DNA from: Streptomyces sp. NBC_01317
GTDB taxonomy: Bacteria; Actinomycetota; Actinomycetes; Streptomycetales; Streptomycetaceae
Reading direction: 5' to 3'
Assembly (NCBI RefSeq): GCF_035961655.1
Contig: NZ_CP108393.1
Coordinates: 3,021,501 to 3,085,500 of the forward strand
DNA length: 64,000 bases
Shown here: positions 18,613 through 27,484 of the stretch, in pieces
Layout: each line of letters starts with the position of its first letter
How positions within the stretch are numbered: the stretch's first letter is position 1
Notes under the pieces: generated by a model
The model's input: only the letters and a program-made list of their open reading frames with translations
Told to the model about the DNA's origin: nothing
The model's database searches: none
Translations under genes and position numbers: made by a program

Positions 18613-20853
18613 CTAGTCGCCGCCCCGCCGGTTGTCGGGAGGACCGAACGGCTCGAAGGGTTCGAACGTCTCGTCCGGCGGGGTGACGGGCGCGGTGGCC
18701 GGCGGGGACTGGGTCGGGGACCCGGACGGGCTCTCGCTCGGGGTGGGCGGGGCGCTCGGGGTGTCCGTCGGCGGCTCCGGCGGCTCGGTGGAGCGGCTGG
18801 GCGACGGGGACGTCGCGCTCGGCGTGGGGGTGGACAGGGTCGGCGAGGGGGTCGGCGTCGGCTTCTCCCGTACCGGCTTCCGGTAGTCCAGGTCGAACGT
18901 CGCGTCCGAGCCGCCGTTCAGCGCGGCCAGCGTGTAGTCCGCCCAGATGCGGGCGGGGAAACCACCACCGTTGGCGCGGCCCGAGTTGGCCGTACCGGTC
19001 AGGCTGACCTGCGTGCCGCCCTTGGGCGCCTCGCCGAACAGCGCCACCGCCGTGGTGAGTTGCGGGGTGTACGCGACGAACCACGCGGACTTGTTGTTCT
19101 CCGAGGTGCCGGTCTTGCCCGCCGCCTCGTAGGCGTCGGTCCTGGCCGCGCTGCCCGAGCCGTTGGCGACCACGCCCTGGAGGACGTGGGTCACGGTGTC
19201 CGCCGTCTCCCGGTCGATCACCTGCTTGCCGATCGGGTCCGGGAGGTCGACCAGCTTGTTCTTGTGCTCGGCCGACTTGAGGATCGTCGGCGTGACCTTC
19301 CTGCCGTGGTTGTCGAGGGTCGCGTACACCCCCGCCATGTCCCAGGTGGAGGCGTCCATCGTGCCGAGCGAGATGGCGGGGCGCTCGGGGAAGCTGTCCG
19401 CGACGTCCGTCATCCCCAGGTCGAGCGCGGTCTGCTTGACCTTGGCGGGGCCGACGTCCACGACCATCTGCGCGAAGACGGAGTTGATGGAGTCGCTCAT
19501 CGCCTTCTGGACGTCCACGGGCCCGTAGCTGTGGTTGTCCTCGTTCTCCGGGGCGAACGGCGTGTCACTGCCCTTGACCGGGCGCTTGCTGGTGCCGTCG
19601 TACACGGTCCCGATGTCGATCTTCTTGCCGTCCTGCGTCTTGGAGCCGTTCTCCAGCGCGGAGGCGAGCACGACCGGCTTGAACGTCGAAGCCGGCTGGT
19701 AGTCCTGGCGGGTGGCGTTGGACAGCCAGTGCTCGGTGGCGCCCACCCCGCCGTAGAGCGCGAGCACCTTCCCGGTCTTCGGGTCGACGGAGGTGGCCCC
19801 CGCCTGGACGGTGGCGTCGGTCTTGTTCTTCTTGCGGTCGATCTTGTCTTCCAGCTGCTCGCCGACCGACTTGACCAGCTCCCGCTGCTTCTTCCGGTCG
19901 ATGTTGAGCGTGATCGTCCAGCCGCCCGCGTCGATCTGCTCCTTGTCGACGCCGTGGCGGACCAGTTCCTCGTCGGCGGCCTTGACCAGGTAGCCCGTCT
20001 GGCCCTCCAGGCCGGGCGCGACCTTGGGCTCGTGCGGTACGGGGAACGTGAGGCCCGCGCGCGCGGAGGCGTCCAGCCAGTGCTGCTCGACCATGTTGTC
20101 GAGGACGTAGTTCCAACGGGCCGTCACCAGCTTCTTGCCGAGGGGCGTGGCCTCGGCCCAGTCGTACTGGCTGGGGGCCTGGAGCAGCGCCGCGAGGTAC
20201 GCGCCCTGCGCGACATTCAGCTTGGCGGCGTCGACGCCGTAGTACGCCTGCGCGGCGGCCTGGATGCCGTACGCGGTGCGCCCGTAGTAGCTGGTGTTGA
20301 TGTAGCCGGCGAGGATCTCGTTCTTGCTCAGCTTCCGGTCCACCTTCAAGGAGATGACCAGTTCCTTGAGCTTCCGCGAGACCGTCTGGTCCTGGGTCAG
20401 GTAGTAGTTCTTGACGTACTGCTGGGTGATGGTCGAACCACCCTGCTTGCCCTTCCCTGACAGCGTGTTGAGGACGCCGCGGGCGGTGCCTTTGATGTCG
20501 ACGCCCGCGTCCTGGTAGAAGGACTTGTTCTCGGCGGCGACGAAGGTCCGCTGGACGGGCTGCGGGATCTCCTCCAGGCCGACGATCTCCCGGTTGACCT
20601 CGCCGGTACGGGCCAGGACCGTGCCGTCGCTGTACTTGTAGACGTTGCTCTGCATCTTGGCCTGCGCGTTGGCGTCCGGCACGGACACGGTGAGGTACAG
20701 CACGACAAACGCGCCCATGACGAGCAGGCACAGGCCGAAGAACGTGCCGAGCATCTTCTTCCATGTGAAGAGCCGGCGTATGCCGCTCCTCCTGGGCTTG
20801 GGTGCCCGGCGGGTTCCTCGGTGCCGGGCCCGTCTCTCGTCAGCACGGCCCAT
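18613..20853 (-). CDS. Class A penicillin-binding protein
   Basis: This bifunctional peptidoglycan synthase (746 residues) is anchored by one membrane helix at about residues 35-57. The GT51 glycosyltransferase domain shows the catalytic glutamate in FVAAENKSFYQDAGVDIKG (about residue 108) and KQGGSTITQQYVKNYYL. The transpeptidase domain shows the active serine in PASTFKP (about S389), SIN (about 455-457) and KTGTSENN (about 580). The C-terminus is a long Pro/Ser/Thr tail of about 100 residues that probably spans the wall. The N-terminus is strongly basic. The gene sits alone, convergent with katA and divergent from ahpC. Confidence 0.95.
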   Translation of the reverse strand: MGRADERRARHRGTRRAPKPRRSGIRRLFTWKKMLGTFFGLCLLVMGAFVVLYLTVSVPDANAQAKMQSNVYKYSDGTVLARTGEVNREIVGLEEIPQPVQRTFVAAENKSFYQDAGVDIKGTARGVLNTLSGKGKQGGSTITQQYVKNYYLTQDQTVSRKLKELVISLKVDRKLSKNEILAGYINTSYYGRTAYGIQAAAQAYYGVDAAKLNVAQGAYLAALLQAPSQYDWAEATPLGKKLVTARWNYVLDNMVEQHWLDASARAGLTFPVPHEPKVAPGLEGQTGYLVKAADEELVRHGVDKEQIDAGGWTITLNIDRKKQRELVKSVGEQLEDKIDRKKNKTDATVQAGATSVDPKTGKVLALYGGVGATEHWLSNATRQDYQPASTFKPVVLASALENGSKTQDGKKIDIGTVYDGTSKRPVKGSDTPFAPENEDNHSYGPVDVQKAMSDSINSVFAQMVVDVGPAKVKQTALDLGMTDVADSFPERPAISLGTMDASTWDMAGVYATLDNHGRKVTPTILKSAEHKNKLVDLPDPIGKQVIDRETADTVTHVLQGVVANGSGSAARTDAYEAAGKTGTSENNKSAWFVAYTPQLTTAVALFGEAPKGGTQVSLTGTANSGRANGGGFPARIWADYTLAALNGGSDATFDLDYRKPVREKPTPTPSPTLSTPTPSATSPSPSRSTEPPEPPTDTPSAPPTPSESPSGSPTQSPPATAPVTPPDETFEPFEPFGPPDNRRGGD

Positions 20854-21171
20854 CGCTGTGTCGCTCCGCTCCCAGATCTTGTCGTCGACCCTGTTGTTGT
20901 TCTTGTCGTTGATCTTGTCGTTTCACCGGCTTTTACCGGAATCAGCTCAGAAAGCTAACATCCGACCCTGTGACAAAGGACGGGTGATCCGTTCTTTTGG
21001 GACGTGAGAATCAGCACCCGTCCCACCGAAACCGACTCATGAGGGTTACGGAAGGTTGTGGAGCGTTTCCGTCCTTGTGTCCGCTGTGCCACCATCGGTG
21101 ACGCAACGCGACCCCGCTGAATGCGCTGCAAGCCCCCGAAAGGGGACTTCCACCCCCCACAAGGAGTGCGT
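20854..21171. other. PBP-ahpC divergent promoter region, no gene
   Basis: This 318-bp gap must hold the promoters of the penicillin-binding protein gene and of ahpC. It contains a run of imperfect TTGTCGT/GATCTTGTCGTT repeats at 20876-20925. No oxyR gene is present, although I recall oxyR divergent from ahpC in S. coelicolor. Confidence 0.55.
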
Positions 21172-21726
21172 GTGCTCACTGTTGGTGACACGTTTCCGTC
21201 GTTCGAACTCACCGCCTGTGTCTCCCTGGAGAAGGGCGCGGAGTTCGAGGAGATCAACCACAAGACCTACGAGGGCAAGTGGAAGATCTTCTTCGCGTGG
21301 CCCAAGGACTTCACCTTCGTGTGCCCGACCGAGATCGCCGCCTTCGGGCGGCTGACCGGCGAGTTCGCCGACCGGGACGCGCAGGTGCTCGGCTTCTCGG
21401 GCGACTCCGAGTACGTCCACCACGCCTGGCGCAAGGACCACCCGGACCTGCGGGACCTGCCGTTCCCCATGCTGGCCGACTCCCGGCACGAGCTGATGCG
21501 CGACCTGGGCATCGAGGACGCGGAGGGCTTCGCGCGGCGCGCGGTGTTCGTCGTGGACCCGTCCGACGAGATCCAGTTCAGCATGGTGACGGCCGGCTCC
21601 GTGGGCCGTAACCCCAAGGAGGTGCTGCGAGTGCTCGACGCACTCCAGACGGACGAACTGTGCCCGTGCAACTGGAACAAGGGCGACCGGACCCTCGACG
21701 CCGCCGCTCTCCTCTCGGGAGAGTGA
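21172..21726 (+). CDS. ahpC: Alkyl hydroperoxide reductase C (peroxiredoxin)
   Basis: This 2-Cys peroxiredoxin reduces organic hydroperoxides and peroxide in the cytoplasm and is recycled by AhpD. The 184-residue protein has the peroxidatic cysteine in FAWPKDFTFVCPTEIAAFG (about residue 51) and the resolving cysteine near the C-terminus (DELCPCNWNKG). GTG 21172 is chosen because AAGGAG at 21161 precedes it and the protein then begins at the usual LTVGDTFPSFELTA. The frame is open to an ATG at 21121, which would add an unrelated leader. ahpD follows six bases later, so the two form an operon. Confidence 0.95.
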   Translation: MLTVGDTFPSFELTACVSLEKGAEFEEINHKTYEGKWKIFFAWPKDFTFVCPTEIAAFGRLTGEFADRDAQVLGFSGDSEYVHHAWRKDHPDLRDLPFPMLADSRHELMRDLGIEDAEGFARRAVFVVDPSDEIQFSMVTAGSVGRNPKEVLRVLDALQTDELCPCNWNKGDRTLDAAALLSGE

Positions 21727-21732
21727 TCCACC

Positions 21733-22272
21733 GTGTCACTCGACGAACTGAAGTCCGCCCTGCCGGACTACGCCAAGGACCTGCGGCTGAACCTCGGTTC
21801 GGTCATCGGCAACAGCGAGCTGCCCGAACAGCGCCTCTGGGGCACGGTTCTGGCCTGCGCGATCGCCTCCCGCTCCCCCCGCGTCCTGCGCGCGCTGGCG
21901 CCCGAGGCGAGGGCCAGGCTCTCCCCGGAGGCGTACACCGCCGCGAAGTCGGCCGCCGCGATCATGTCGATGAACAACGTCTTCTACCGGACCCGGCACC
22001 TGATGTCGGACCCCGGGTACGGGGTGCTCCGGGCCGGCCTGCGGATGAACGTCATCGGCAACCACGGCGTGGACGGTGCCGACTACGAGTTCTGGTCGCT
22101 GGCGGTCTCCGCCGTCAACGGCTGCGGCCAGTGCCTCGACTCGCACGAGGAGGCACTCCGCAAGGCGGGCGTGGACCGCGGGACGGTCCAGGAGGCGTTC
22201 AAGATCGCCTCGGTGGTCCAGGCGGTGGGCACGACGCTCGACGCGGAGGCGGTGCTGGCAGAGGTGGAGTGA
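21733..22272 (+). CDS. ahpD: Alkyl hydroperoxide reductase AhpD
   Basis: This 179-residue thioredoxin-like helical protein supplies electrons to AhpC. The active site [18 protein letters not shown] holds the CxxC pair and the nearby histidine and glutamate of the AhpD fold. Length and ending are normal. The GTG start lies six bases after the ahpC stop with GGGAG upstream. It is co-transcribed with ahpC and ends at a strong terminator. Confidence 0.95.
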   Translation: MSLDELKSALPDYAKDLRLNLGSVIGNSELPEQRLWGTVLACAIASRSPRVLRALAPEARARLSPEAYTAAKSAAAIMSMNNVFYRTRHLMSDPGYGVLRAGLRMNVIGNHGVDGADYEFWSLAVSAVNGCGQCLDSHEEALRKAGVDRGTVQEAFKIASVVQAVGTTLDAEAVLAEVE

Positions 22273-22279
22273 GCGGGGG

Positions 22280-22319
22280 CGGGTGAGGGGATCAGGCTTA
22301 CCGCCGGGCCCCTCACCCG
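22280..22319. terminator. Terminator between ahpD and the convergent gene
   Basis: CGGGTGAGGGG and CCCCTCACCCG form a perfect 11-bp stem. It lies between the stop of ahpD and the stop of the convergent membrane-protein gene, so it can serve both. Confidence 0.8.
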
Positions 22320-22325
22320 TCCCGG

Positions 22326-23099
22326 TCACTTCTTGAGCGTGGCCATGAGATCCCTCATGTCCTCGATCATCGACGGCTCGATCCCCTCGAAGTCGATCCC
22401 GTCCGGCACGATCATCTCGCCGGTGACCGGGTCCTCCTGGCCCACGACCACCCCGTTCAGTACGAGACTCAGTTCGATCTGGCCGTCCAGGACCCGGAGT
22501 TCCTTGCCTTCCCCGTCGACCTCGCTGAGCAGATAGGCGCGCTCCCCCAGGTCCGCGATGCGCCGCGCCTTGTTGTCGGTGACGTGCCAGGCTTTCGGGG
22601 CGGTGACCGAGGCGTCGAACTCCGGTTCCGGGTCGGTCACCTTGTGCCGGATGTACGCCAGGTCGACGGAGGCGTACTCCGAGGCGAACGACTCGCCCTT
22701 CGGGGGGCGCACGAGGTCGACCGAGCAGACGGCGTGGTCCACCTCGGCCCGCTCGTCGACCCGGTGGCTCCCCGACTCCCTCCGCTCCCCGTACGCGGCC
22801 GACAGGGCGGACAGCTTCGCGTCGTCGCACAGGTCGCGGCTGACCCGGTATCCCCGCAGGTCCGGTTCGGCCTGGCTCTCCGCGTACGCCCAGGCACCCC
22901 AGACGGCGGAGGCGGCCACCGCGCCGCCCAACGCCCACAGCCAGGGGCGGAAGCGCCCGGAGACGTCCCGTACGCCGTCGTCACCGATGACGGTCCCTGA
23001 GCCGGAGTCGCGACCGGCCCCGGAGCCGGAGCCGGACCCGGGAGTCCCGCCGGGCGGCGGCTGCGCTTCGTCGCCGACCAGTTCGAGGTCCGAGATCAT
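22326..23099 (-). CDS. Hypothetical single-pass membrane protein
   Basis: This 257-residue protein is not recognised. It has an acidic N-terminus (MISDLELVGDEAQPPPGG), a Gly/Ser linker, and one membrane segment WLWALGGAVAASAVWGAWAYA at about residues 56-76. An outside domain of about 180 residues with two cysteines follows (RDLCDDAKLSAL and HAVCSVDLVRPP), which could form a disulfide. Its ATG overlaps the stop of the AI-2E permease gene as ATGA, so the two are translationally coupled and probably work together in the envelope. Confidence 0.75.
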   Translation of the reverse strand: MISDLELVGDEAQPPPGGTPGSGSGSGAGRDSGSGTVIGDDGVRDVSGRFRPWLWALGGAVAASAVWGAWAYAESQAEPDLRGYRVSRDLCDDAKLSALSAAYGERRESGSHRVDERAEVDHAVCSVDLVRPPKGESFASEYASVDLAYIRHKVTDPEPEFDASVTAPKAWHVTDNKARRIADLGERAYLLSEVDGEGKELRVLDGQIELSLVLNGVVVGQEDPVTGEMIVPDGIDFEGIEPSMIEDMRDLMATLKK

Positions 23100-24511
23100 T
23101 CCTGCCCCGCCAGCGTGTCCGTCGCGACGGGCGCGGGGGCCGGAGCCGGAGCCGGGGTCGTGACCTGTGCCGGTGGTTCGGGGGCCGGCGCTTCCGGGCC
23201 GTCCTCCGGAGCCGGCGGGTCCGCCGCCGCGGACGCCTGGCGCAGCGCCTGCTCCTGGCTGTACGAACGGAGGTAGCCGACCACGGTGTTGGTCACCGCC
23301 ACCAGCGGCACCGCCACCACCGCTCCCCCGATCCCCGCGACCAGCCCGCCCGCGGCGACCGACAGGACGACGGCGAGCGGATGCACCCGTACCGCCCGGC
23401 CGAGGATGAAGGGCTGGAGGATGTGCCCCTCGATCTGCTGCACGGCGAGGACCACGGCCAGGACCATCAGCGCCGTGAACACCCCGTCGGTCACCAGCGC
23501 GACCACCACGGCCAGGGCGCCCGAGATCACCGCGCCGACCAGCGGGATGAACGCGCCGAGGAAGATGAACACCGCCAGCGGCACGGCCAGCGGGACGTCG
23601 AGGAAGTAGAGGCCGAGTCCGATGAAGCCCGCGTCGATCAGGGCCACCAGGACCGTGCCGCGTACGTAGGCGGTCAGGGTGTGCCAGGCACGCGGCCCGG
23701 CCCCCGCGACGCCTTCCCGCGCCTGCGCCGGGACCAGCTTCAGCGTCCAGCGCCAGATGCGCTTGCCGTCGTACAGCAGGAAGAGCGTCGAGAACATGGC
23801 GAGCAGCGCGCCCGTCAGGAACTCGACCATCACGGTCACGCCCTGGAGGCCGGCTGAGGTGATCTCCTCGGTGTTCGTGCCGACCGCGTCGCTCAGGTTG
23901 TTCGCTATGTCGTTGATCTGCTTCTCGGTGACATGGAACGGGCTGTTGAGCAGCCACCGCTTGAGCTCGTCGATGCCGTCCGTGACCCGGTTGGAGAGGT
24001 CGTCGAGGTTCTCCAGGACCTGCCACACCACGAACCAGCCGATGAGTCCCATCAGGACGAACCCGGCGATCGCGGTGAGGGCGGTGGCGAGGCCGCGCGG
24101 TACGCCGAACCGCTTGAGCCAGGCGACCGTCGGCTGGAGCAGTGCCGTGATCAGCAGGGCGGCGGCGAAGGCGAGGACCACCAGCTGGACGGCGCTGATG
24201 ACCCGCATGAGCACCCAGAGGGTGCCCGCCAGCACCAGCAACCGCCAGGCGGCCTCACCGGCGACACGGATCCCCCACGGTATGGCGGCGACGGGGTCGG
24301 GCCTGGCGGCCACGGCGGGGGCGTACGCGGGCGGCGGCGGGACGTTCTCCCGCTCCCGCGCGGGCGCGGGTACGGCCGCCGGCGTCGGTAGGTCGGCGGT
24401 GAGGTCGTCCTCCGCCTCCGCCCGGACCTCGGCCTTGCGCCGGTCCAGGCGCTCCCCCATGAGGGTCAGACCCGTACCTACCCGCCCCAGCCACCCCGGC
24501 ACTCTTGACAT
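23096..24511 (-). CDS. AI-2E family transporter
   Basis: This 471-residue polytopic membrane protein belongs to the AI-2E (formerly UPF0118) family, whose members include sodium/proton antiporters and exporters of signalling molecules. After a charged Pro/Ala-rich N-terminus of about 90 residues come hydrophobic segments and the family region with LLITALLQPTVAWLKRFGVPRGLATALT, FIFLGAFIPLVGAVISGALAVVVALV and QQIEGHILQPFILGRAVRVHPLAVV. A Pro/Ala-rich tail ends the protein. The ATG at 24511 has GAGGAAG upstream. It is coupled to the downstream hypothetical gene. The substrate is unknown. Confidence 0.88.
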   Translation of the reverse strand: MSRVPGWLGRVGTGLTLMGERLDRRKAEVRAEAEDDLTADLPTPAAVPAPARERENVPPPPAYAPAVAARPDPVAAIPWGIRVAGEAAWRLLVLAGTLWVLMRVISAVQLVVLAFAAALLITALLQPTVAWLKRFGVPRGLATALTAIAGFVLMGLIGWFVVWQVLENLDDLSNRVTDGIDELKRWLLNSPFHVTEKQINDIANNLSDAVGTNTEEITSAGLQGVTVMVEFLTGALLAMFSTLFLLYDGKRIWRWTLKLVPAQAREGVAGAGPRAWHTLTAYVRGTVLVALIDAGFIGLGLYFLDVPLAVPLAVFIFLGAFIPLVGAVISGALAVVVALVTDGVFTALMVLAVVLAVQQIEGHILQPFILGRAVRVHPLAVVLSVAAGGLVAGIGGAVVAVPLVAVTNTVVGYLRSYSQEQALRQASAAADPPAPEDGPEAPAPEPPAQVTTPAPAPAPAPVATDTLAGQE

Positions 24512-24584
24512 GATGCTTCCTCTTCCCCCCGACTGTCTCCCCACGCGTCCCTCCGGGGGCCGTCGGAAACGACCGTACACGGGC

Positions 24585-24617
24585 GAAGCCCCCCACCGTA
24601 GGACGGTGAGGGGCTTC
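24585..24617 (-). terminator. Terminator after the SLT hydrolase gene
   Basis: GAAGCCCCCCACCGT and ACGGTGAGGGGCTTC pair with one mismatch around a 3-base loop. It lies just downstream of the SLT-domain gene and upstream of the AI-2E start. Confidence 0.75.
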
Positions 24618-24659
24618 ACAAGGTTGAGCGCGGGGCGGACCAGGTCCGCCGGGCGGGGC

Positions 24660-25379
24660 CTAGTACCAGTTGTTGGCCTGCCAGAACGACCAGGCACCGC
24701 ACGGGCTGCCGTAGCGGTCGTCCATGTAGCCCAGGCCCCACTTGATCTGCGTGGCCGGGTTGGTCTGCCAGTCGGCTCCGGCCGAGGCCATCTTGGAGCC
24801 GGGGAGTGCCTGGACGAGGCCGTACGCGCCCGAAGAGGCGTTCTGGGCCTTGTAGTTCCAGGTGGACTCGTGGTTCACGATGTTGCTGAAGCACTGGAAC
24901 TGGTCCGCGGGGACCAGCTGGCGGGCGATCGCCTGGACCTCGGCAACGGTGTAGGAGCTCTGGGCGGAGAAGGAGGCGATCGAGACCGTCGACTCCTTGG
25001 CCTTCTTCTCGGCTTCGGCCTTGGCCTTGGCCTCCGCGGCTTCCTTCTTCTCCTGCTCCGCCTTCTCCTCGGCGGCCTGCTTCTTGGCCGTCGCGTCCTT
25101 GGCGGCCTGGAGACGGGCGCTTTCCTCGGCGGACTTCTGCGCGGCCGTGTCGGCGGCGGAGGCCTGTGCCTCCGCCTGCTGGGTCAGCGACGCGGTCTGG
25201 ACCTGCGCCTGCTGGCCCGCGGGGATGTCTGCGAGGAGCGTCGTGTCGGCTGCGGTGGCCTCGAAGTTGTCGTCCGAAACCTGCGCGGTGGCGCCCGAGG
25301 CGACCCCCACGACTGCGCCGACGGTGGTGACCGCGGTGGCAGAAGCCACGGCGAACCCCCGGACCGAGATCCGGCTCAC
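24660..25379 (-). CDS. Secreted SLT-type lytic transglycosylase-like protein
   Basis: This is a probable secreted cell-wall hydrolase of 239 residues. The signal peptide covers about residues 1-33 (GFAVASATAVTTVGAVVGVASGATAQ). An Ala/Glu/Lys-rich coiled-coil linker (about 65-135) follows, and the C-terminal domain has FQCFSNIVNHESTWNYKAQN with the likely catalytic glutamate, SGAYGLVQALPGSKMASAG and WGLGYMDDRYGSPCGAWSFWQ. GTG 25379 is preferred for the GGAAGGA site upstream over the in-frame ATG starts at 25406 and 25397. From memory, S. coelicolor homologues (Swl/Rpf group) act in germination and growth. Its 330-bp upstream region is structured. Confidence 0.85.
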   Translation of the reverse strand: MSRISVRGFAVASATAVTTVGAVVGVASGATAQVSDDNFEATAADTTLLADIPAGQQAQVQTASLTQQAEAQASAADTAAQKSAEESARLQAAKDATAKKQAAEEKAEQEKKEAAEAKAKAEAEKKAKESTVSIASFSAQSSYTVAEVQAIARQLVPADQFQCFSNIVNHESTWNYKAQNASSGAYGLVQALPGSKMASAGADWQTNPATQIKWGLGYMDDRYGSPCGAWSFWQANNWY

Positions 25380-25710
25380 ACGGTGTCCTTCCAGCATCGC
25401 CCGCATAGGTGACCTCGCGGACGCGATCGTGCCCCTGGCACTGGACTCCGCACTACTGGGTCACGGGAGACTCGGGCCCGACGGGCAATCCCCGCTCGGG
25501 GATCGCCACTTGGTGCTCGGGCGGCATGCGGCGGCAAGTGTGGAGTTGTGTGGTGCTGCACCTCTGGAGGTGCGGGTGTGCCGCATGCGGGGGCCTGACG
25601 GAAGCAAGACTCTGCCGGAAGCCGACGCCGCGAGGCAATTAATCGTTGCGTGGGATAGCTCACACCCCGTTTGCCCCAGGAGTTTTGAGGAAAAGGGCGC
25701 GCGGCGCGAC
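25380..25710 (-). promoter_or_regulatory. Long structured leader of the SLT hydrolase gene
   Basis: This stretch has no gene. It contains short perfect hairpins such as ATCCCCG/CGGGGAT near 25488-25503 and GCACCTC/GAGGTGC near 25558-25573, and repeated CCGCATGCGG motifs. Cell-wall hydrolase genes of Streptomyces often have c-di-AMP riboswitches upstream, but I could not recognise that motif's conserved strands with confidence. Confidence 0.35.
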
Positions 25711-25747
25711 GCCGCCCGGCTAAGCTCCTGGGCTTCGCCGGGCGGCG
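25710..25747 (-). terminator. Terminator after the PhoH-like gene
   Basis: CGCCGCCCGGC and GCCGGGCGGCG form a perfect 11-bp stem around a 16-base loop, 20 bp beyond the stop of the PhoH-like gene. Confidence 0.75.
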
Positions 25748-25767
25748 CCAACTGGGGTGATACGTGC

Positions 25768-27087
25768 CTAGATCTGGCCGTCCTCCAGCATTTCGGTCAC
25801 GAGCGCGGCGATCTCCGAACGCTCGGAGCGGGTGAGGGTGACATGCGCGAAGAGCGGATGGCCCTTGAGCTTCTCGACGACCGCCACGATGCCGTCGTAC
25901 CGACCCACCCTCAGGTTGTCGCGCTGCGCGACGTCGTGCGTGAGCACCACCCGGGAGTTGGCCCCGATCCGGGAGAGGACCGTCAGCAGGACGTTCCGCT
26001 CCAGGGACTGGGCCTCGTCGACGATGACAAACGCGTCGTGCAGGGACCGGCCGCGGATGTGCGTGAGCGGCAGCACTTCGAGCATGCCGCGCCCCAGCAC
26101 CTCCTCGATCACGTCACGGCCGGCGACCGCGGAGAGCGTGTCGAAGACCGCCTGCGCCCAGGGGCTCATCTTCTCGGCCTCGGAGCCCGGCAGATAGCCC
26201 AGCTCCTGGCCGCCGACCGCGTACAGCGGCCGGAAGACCATCACCTTCTGGTGCTGCCTGCGCTCCAGGACCGCCTCCAGGCCCGCGCAGAGGGCCAGCG
26301 CCGACTTGCCGGTGCCGGCCCGGCCGCCCATCGACACGATGCCGATGTCCGGGTCGAGGAGGAGGTCGAGGGCGATGCGCTGCTCGGCGCTGCGGCCGTG
26401 GATCCCGAAGGCCTCCCGGTCACCGCGGACGAGCCGTACATTGCCCTCGGGGGTGACCCGGCCGAGCGCCTTGCCGCGGTCGGACTGGAGGACCAGCCCG
26501 GTGTGCACCGGCAGGTCGCCCGCCTCGGGCACGAAGACCGACTCTTCCGAGTAGAGGAGATCGATCTGGTCGGCGGCGAGTGTCAGCTCGCTCATCCCCG
26601 TCCAGCCCGAATCGGTGATGGCGAGCTCGGCGCGGTACTCCTCGGCGAGGAGTCCGACCGACGACGCCTTGATGCGCAACGGCAGGTCCTTGGAGACGAC
26701 CGTGACGTCGTACCCCTCGGCCTGGAGATTTCGCGCGACCGCGAGAATCCGTGAGTCGTTGTCCCCCAATCGGAAGCCGGCGGGCAGGATGCCGGGATCA
26801 GAGTGGTTGAGCTCGACACGGAGGCTGCCGCCCAGATCGCCCAGCGGGATGGGGGCGTCGAGGCGGCCGAACCGGATGCGGAAGTCGTCCAGCAGGCGCA
26901 GGGCCTGCCGGGCGAAATACCCCAGCTCCGGATGGTGCCTCTTGGCCTCCAACTCCGTGATCACCACGATCGGCAGCACAACCTCGTGCTCGTCGAAGCG
27001 GGACATGGCGTTCGGATCGGCCAGCAGGACGCTGGTGTCGAGAACGTAGGTGCGCCGGTCAGGCATGCGGCGCTTCGAGCTTGTCAC
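25768..27087 (-). CDS. PIN and PhoH domain protein (PhoH2-type)
   Basis: This cytoplasmic ATPase of about 439 residues fuses an N-terminal PIN RNase-like domain to a PhoH NTPase. The PIN part begins [17 protein letters not shown] with an acidic metal ligand, and continues with [13 protein letters not shown] and [11 protein letters not shown]. The PhoH part has the P-loop [32 protein letters not shown], the Walker [10 protein letters not shown], and [10 protein letters not shown]. PhoH2 proteins elsewhere act as RNA helicase/RNase units. The start is uncertain: GTG 27087 or 27090, or ATG 27066, none with a clear ribosome-binding site. Confidence 0.9.
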   Translation of the reverse strand: MTSSKRRMPDRRTYVLDTSVLLADPNAMSRFDEHEVVLPIVVITELEAKRHHPELGYFARQALRLLDDFRIRFGRLDAPIPLGDLGGSLRVELNHSDPGILPAGFRLGDNDSRILAVARNLQAEGYDVTVVSKDLPLRIKASSVGLLAEEYRAELAITDSGWTGMSELTLAADQIDLLYSEESVFVPEAGDLPVHTGLVLQSDRGKALGRVTPEGNVRLVRGDREAFGIHGRSAEQRIALDLLLDPDIGIVSMGGRAGTGKSALALCAGLEAVLERRQHQKVMVFRPLYAVGGQELGYLPGSEAEKMSPWAQAVFDTLSAVAGRDVIEEVLGRGMLEVLPLTHIRGRSLHDAFVIVDEAQSLERNVLLTVLSRIGANSRVVLTHDVAQRDNLRVGRYDGIVAVVEKLKGHPLFAHVTLTRSERSEIAALVTEMLEDGQI

Positions 27088-27484
27088 CACGGAAGGACGT
27101 ACCCCCTCGGATGAGGTCGGGGTGCGACGGCGTCGCGGGCGGGTGGACCGGGCTGCGGACCCCGTGCGCGGGCCGAGCTCCGGCCCTCCACGTCGCCCGT
27201 ACGTCTGACCGTACGGTCGTCCTGGTGCAAAGGGCCTCCCGGGCGGACGGCCCCATGCCGTCCGCTGAGATGCGACATCCGCCCGGCAGCTGCTCCCGGA
27301 AGGCTTTTCGGACGTCGACCTGGAAGCTGTATTCCCTGGAACGCGCTCAGCCATGCCATGGCATATGACGGACGGCGGGTGAACCTCGGGTGACGTGGGC
27401 ACGGGCCGCAGGGGTACGGGCCTGGCCCGACGGCGCTACCGGGACGCGGAGGCCTTGCGGAACAAGGGCTCGGTCAGGTTCCGG
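27088..27484. other. Gap between cis-prenyltransferase and PhoH-like genes
   Basis: This 397-bp gap has no supported gene. It holds a perfect palindrome ATGCCATGGCAT at 27353-27364 and an 11-bp tandem duplication GGTCAGGTTCC at 27472 and 27483, the second copy containing the stop codon of the prenyltransferase gene. It probably contains the PhoH promoter. A 91-codon minus-strand frame here has no ribosome-binding site. Confidence 0.5.

Noticed and set aside
25380..25767. c-di-AMP (ydaO) riboswitch as a firm call
   Set aside because: Context is suggestive, but the conserved GGGGAACC- and CCGACAGCTAACCTCG-like strands could not be recognised; reported only as a question.
27084..27359. 91-codon minus-strand ORF between uppS and the PhoH-like gene
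   Set aside because: No ribosome-binding site, overlaps the PhoH start, Arg/Pro/Gly-rich, no family resemblance.
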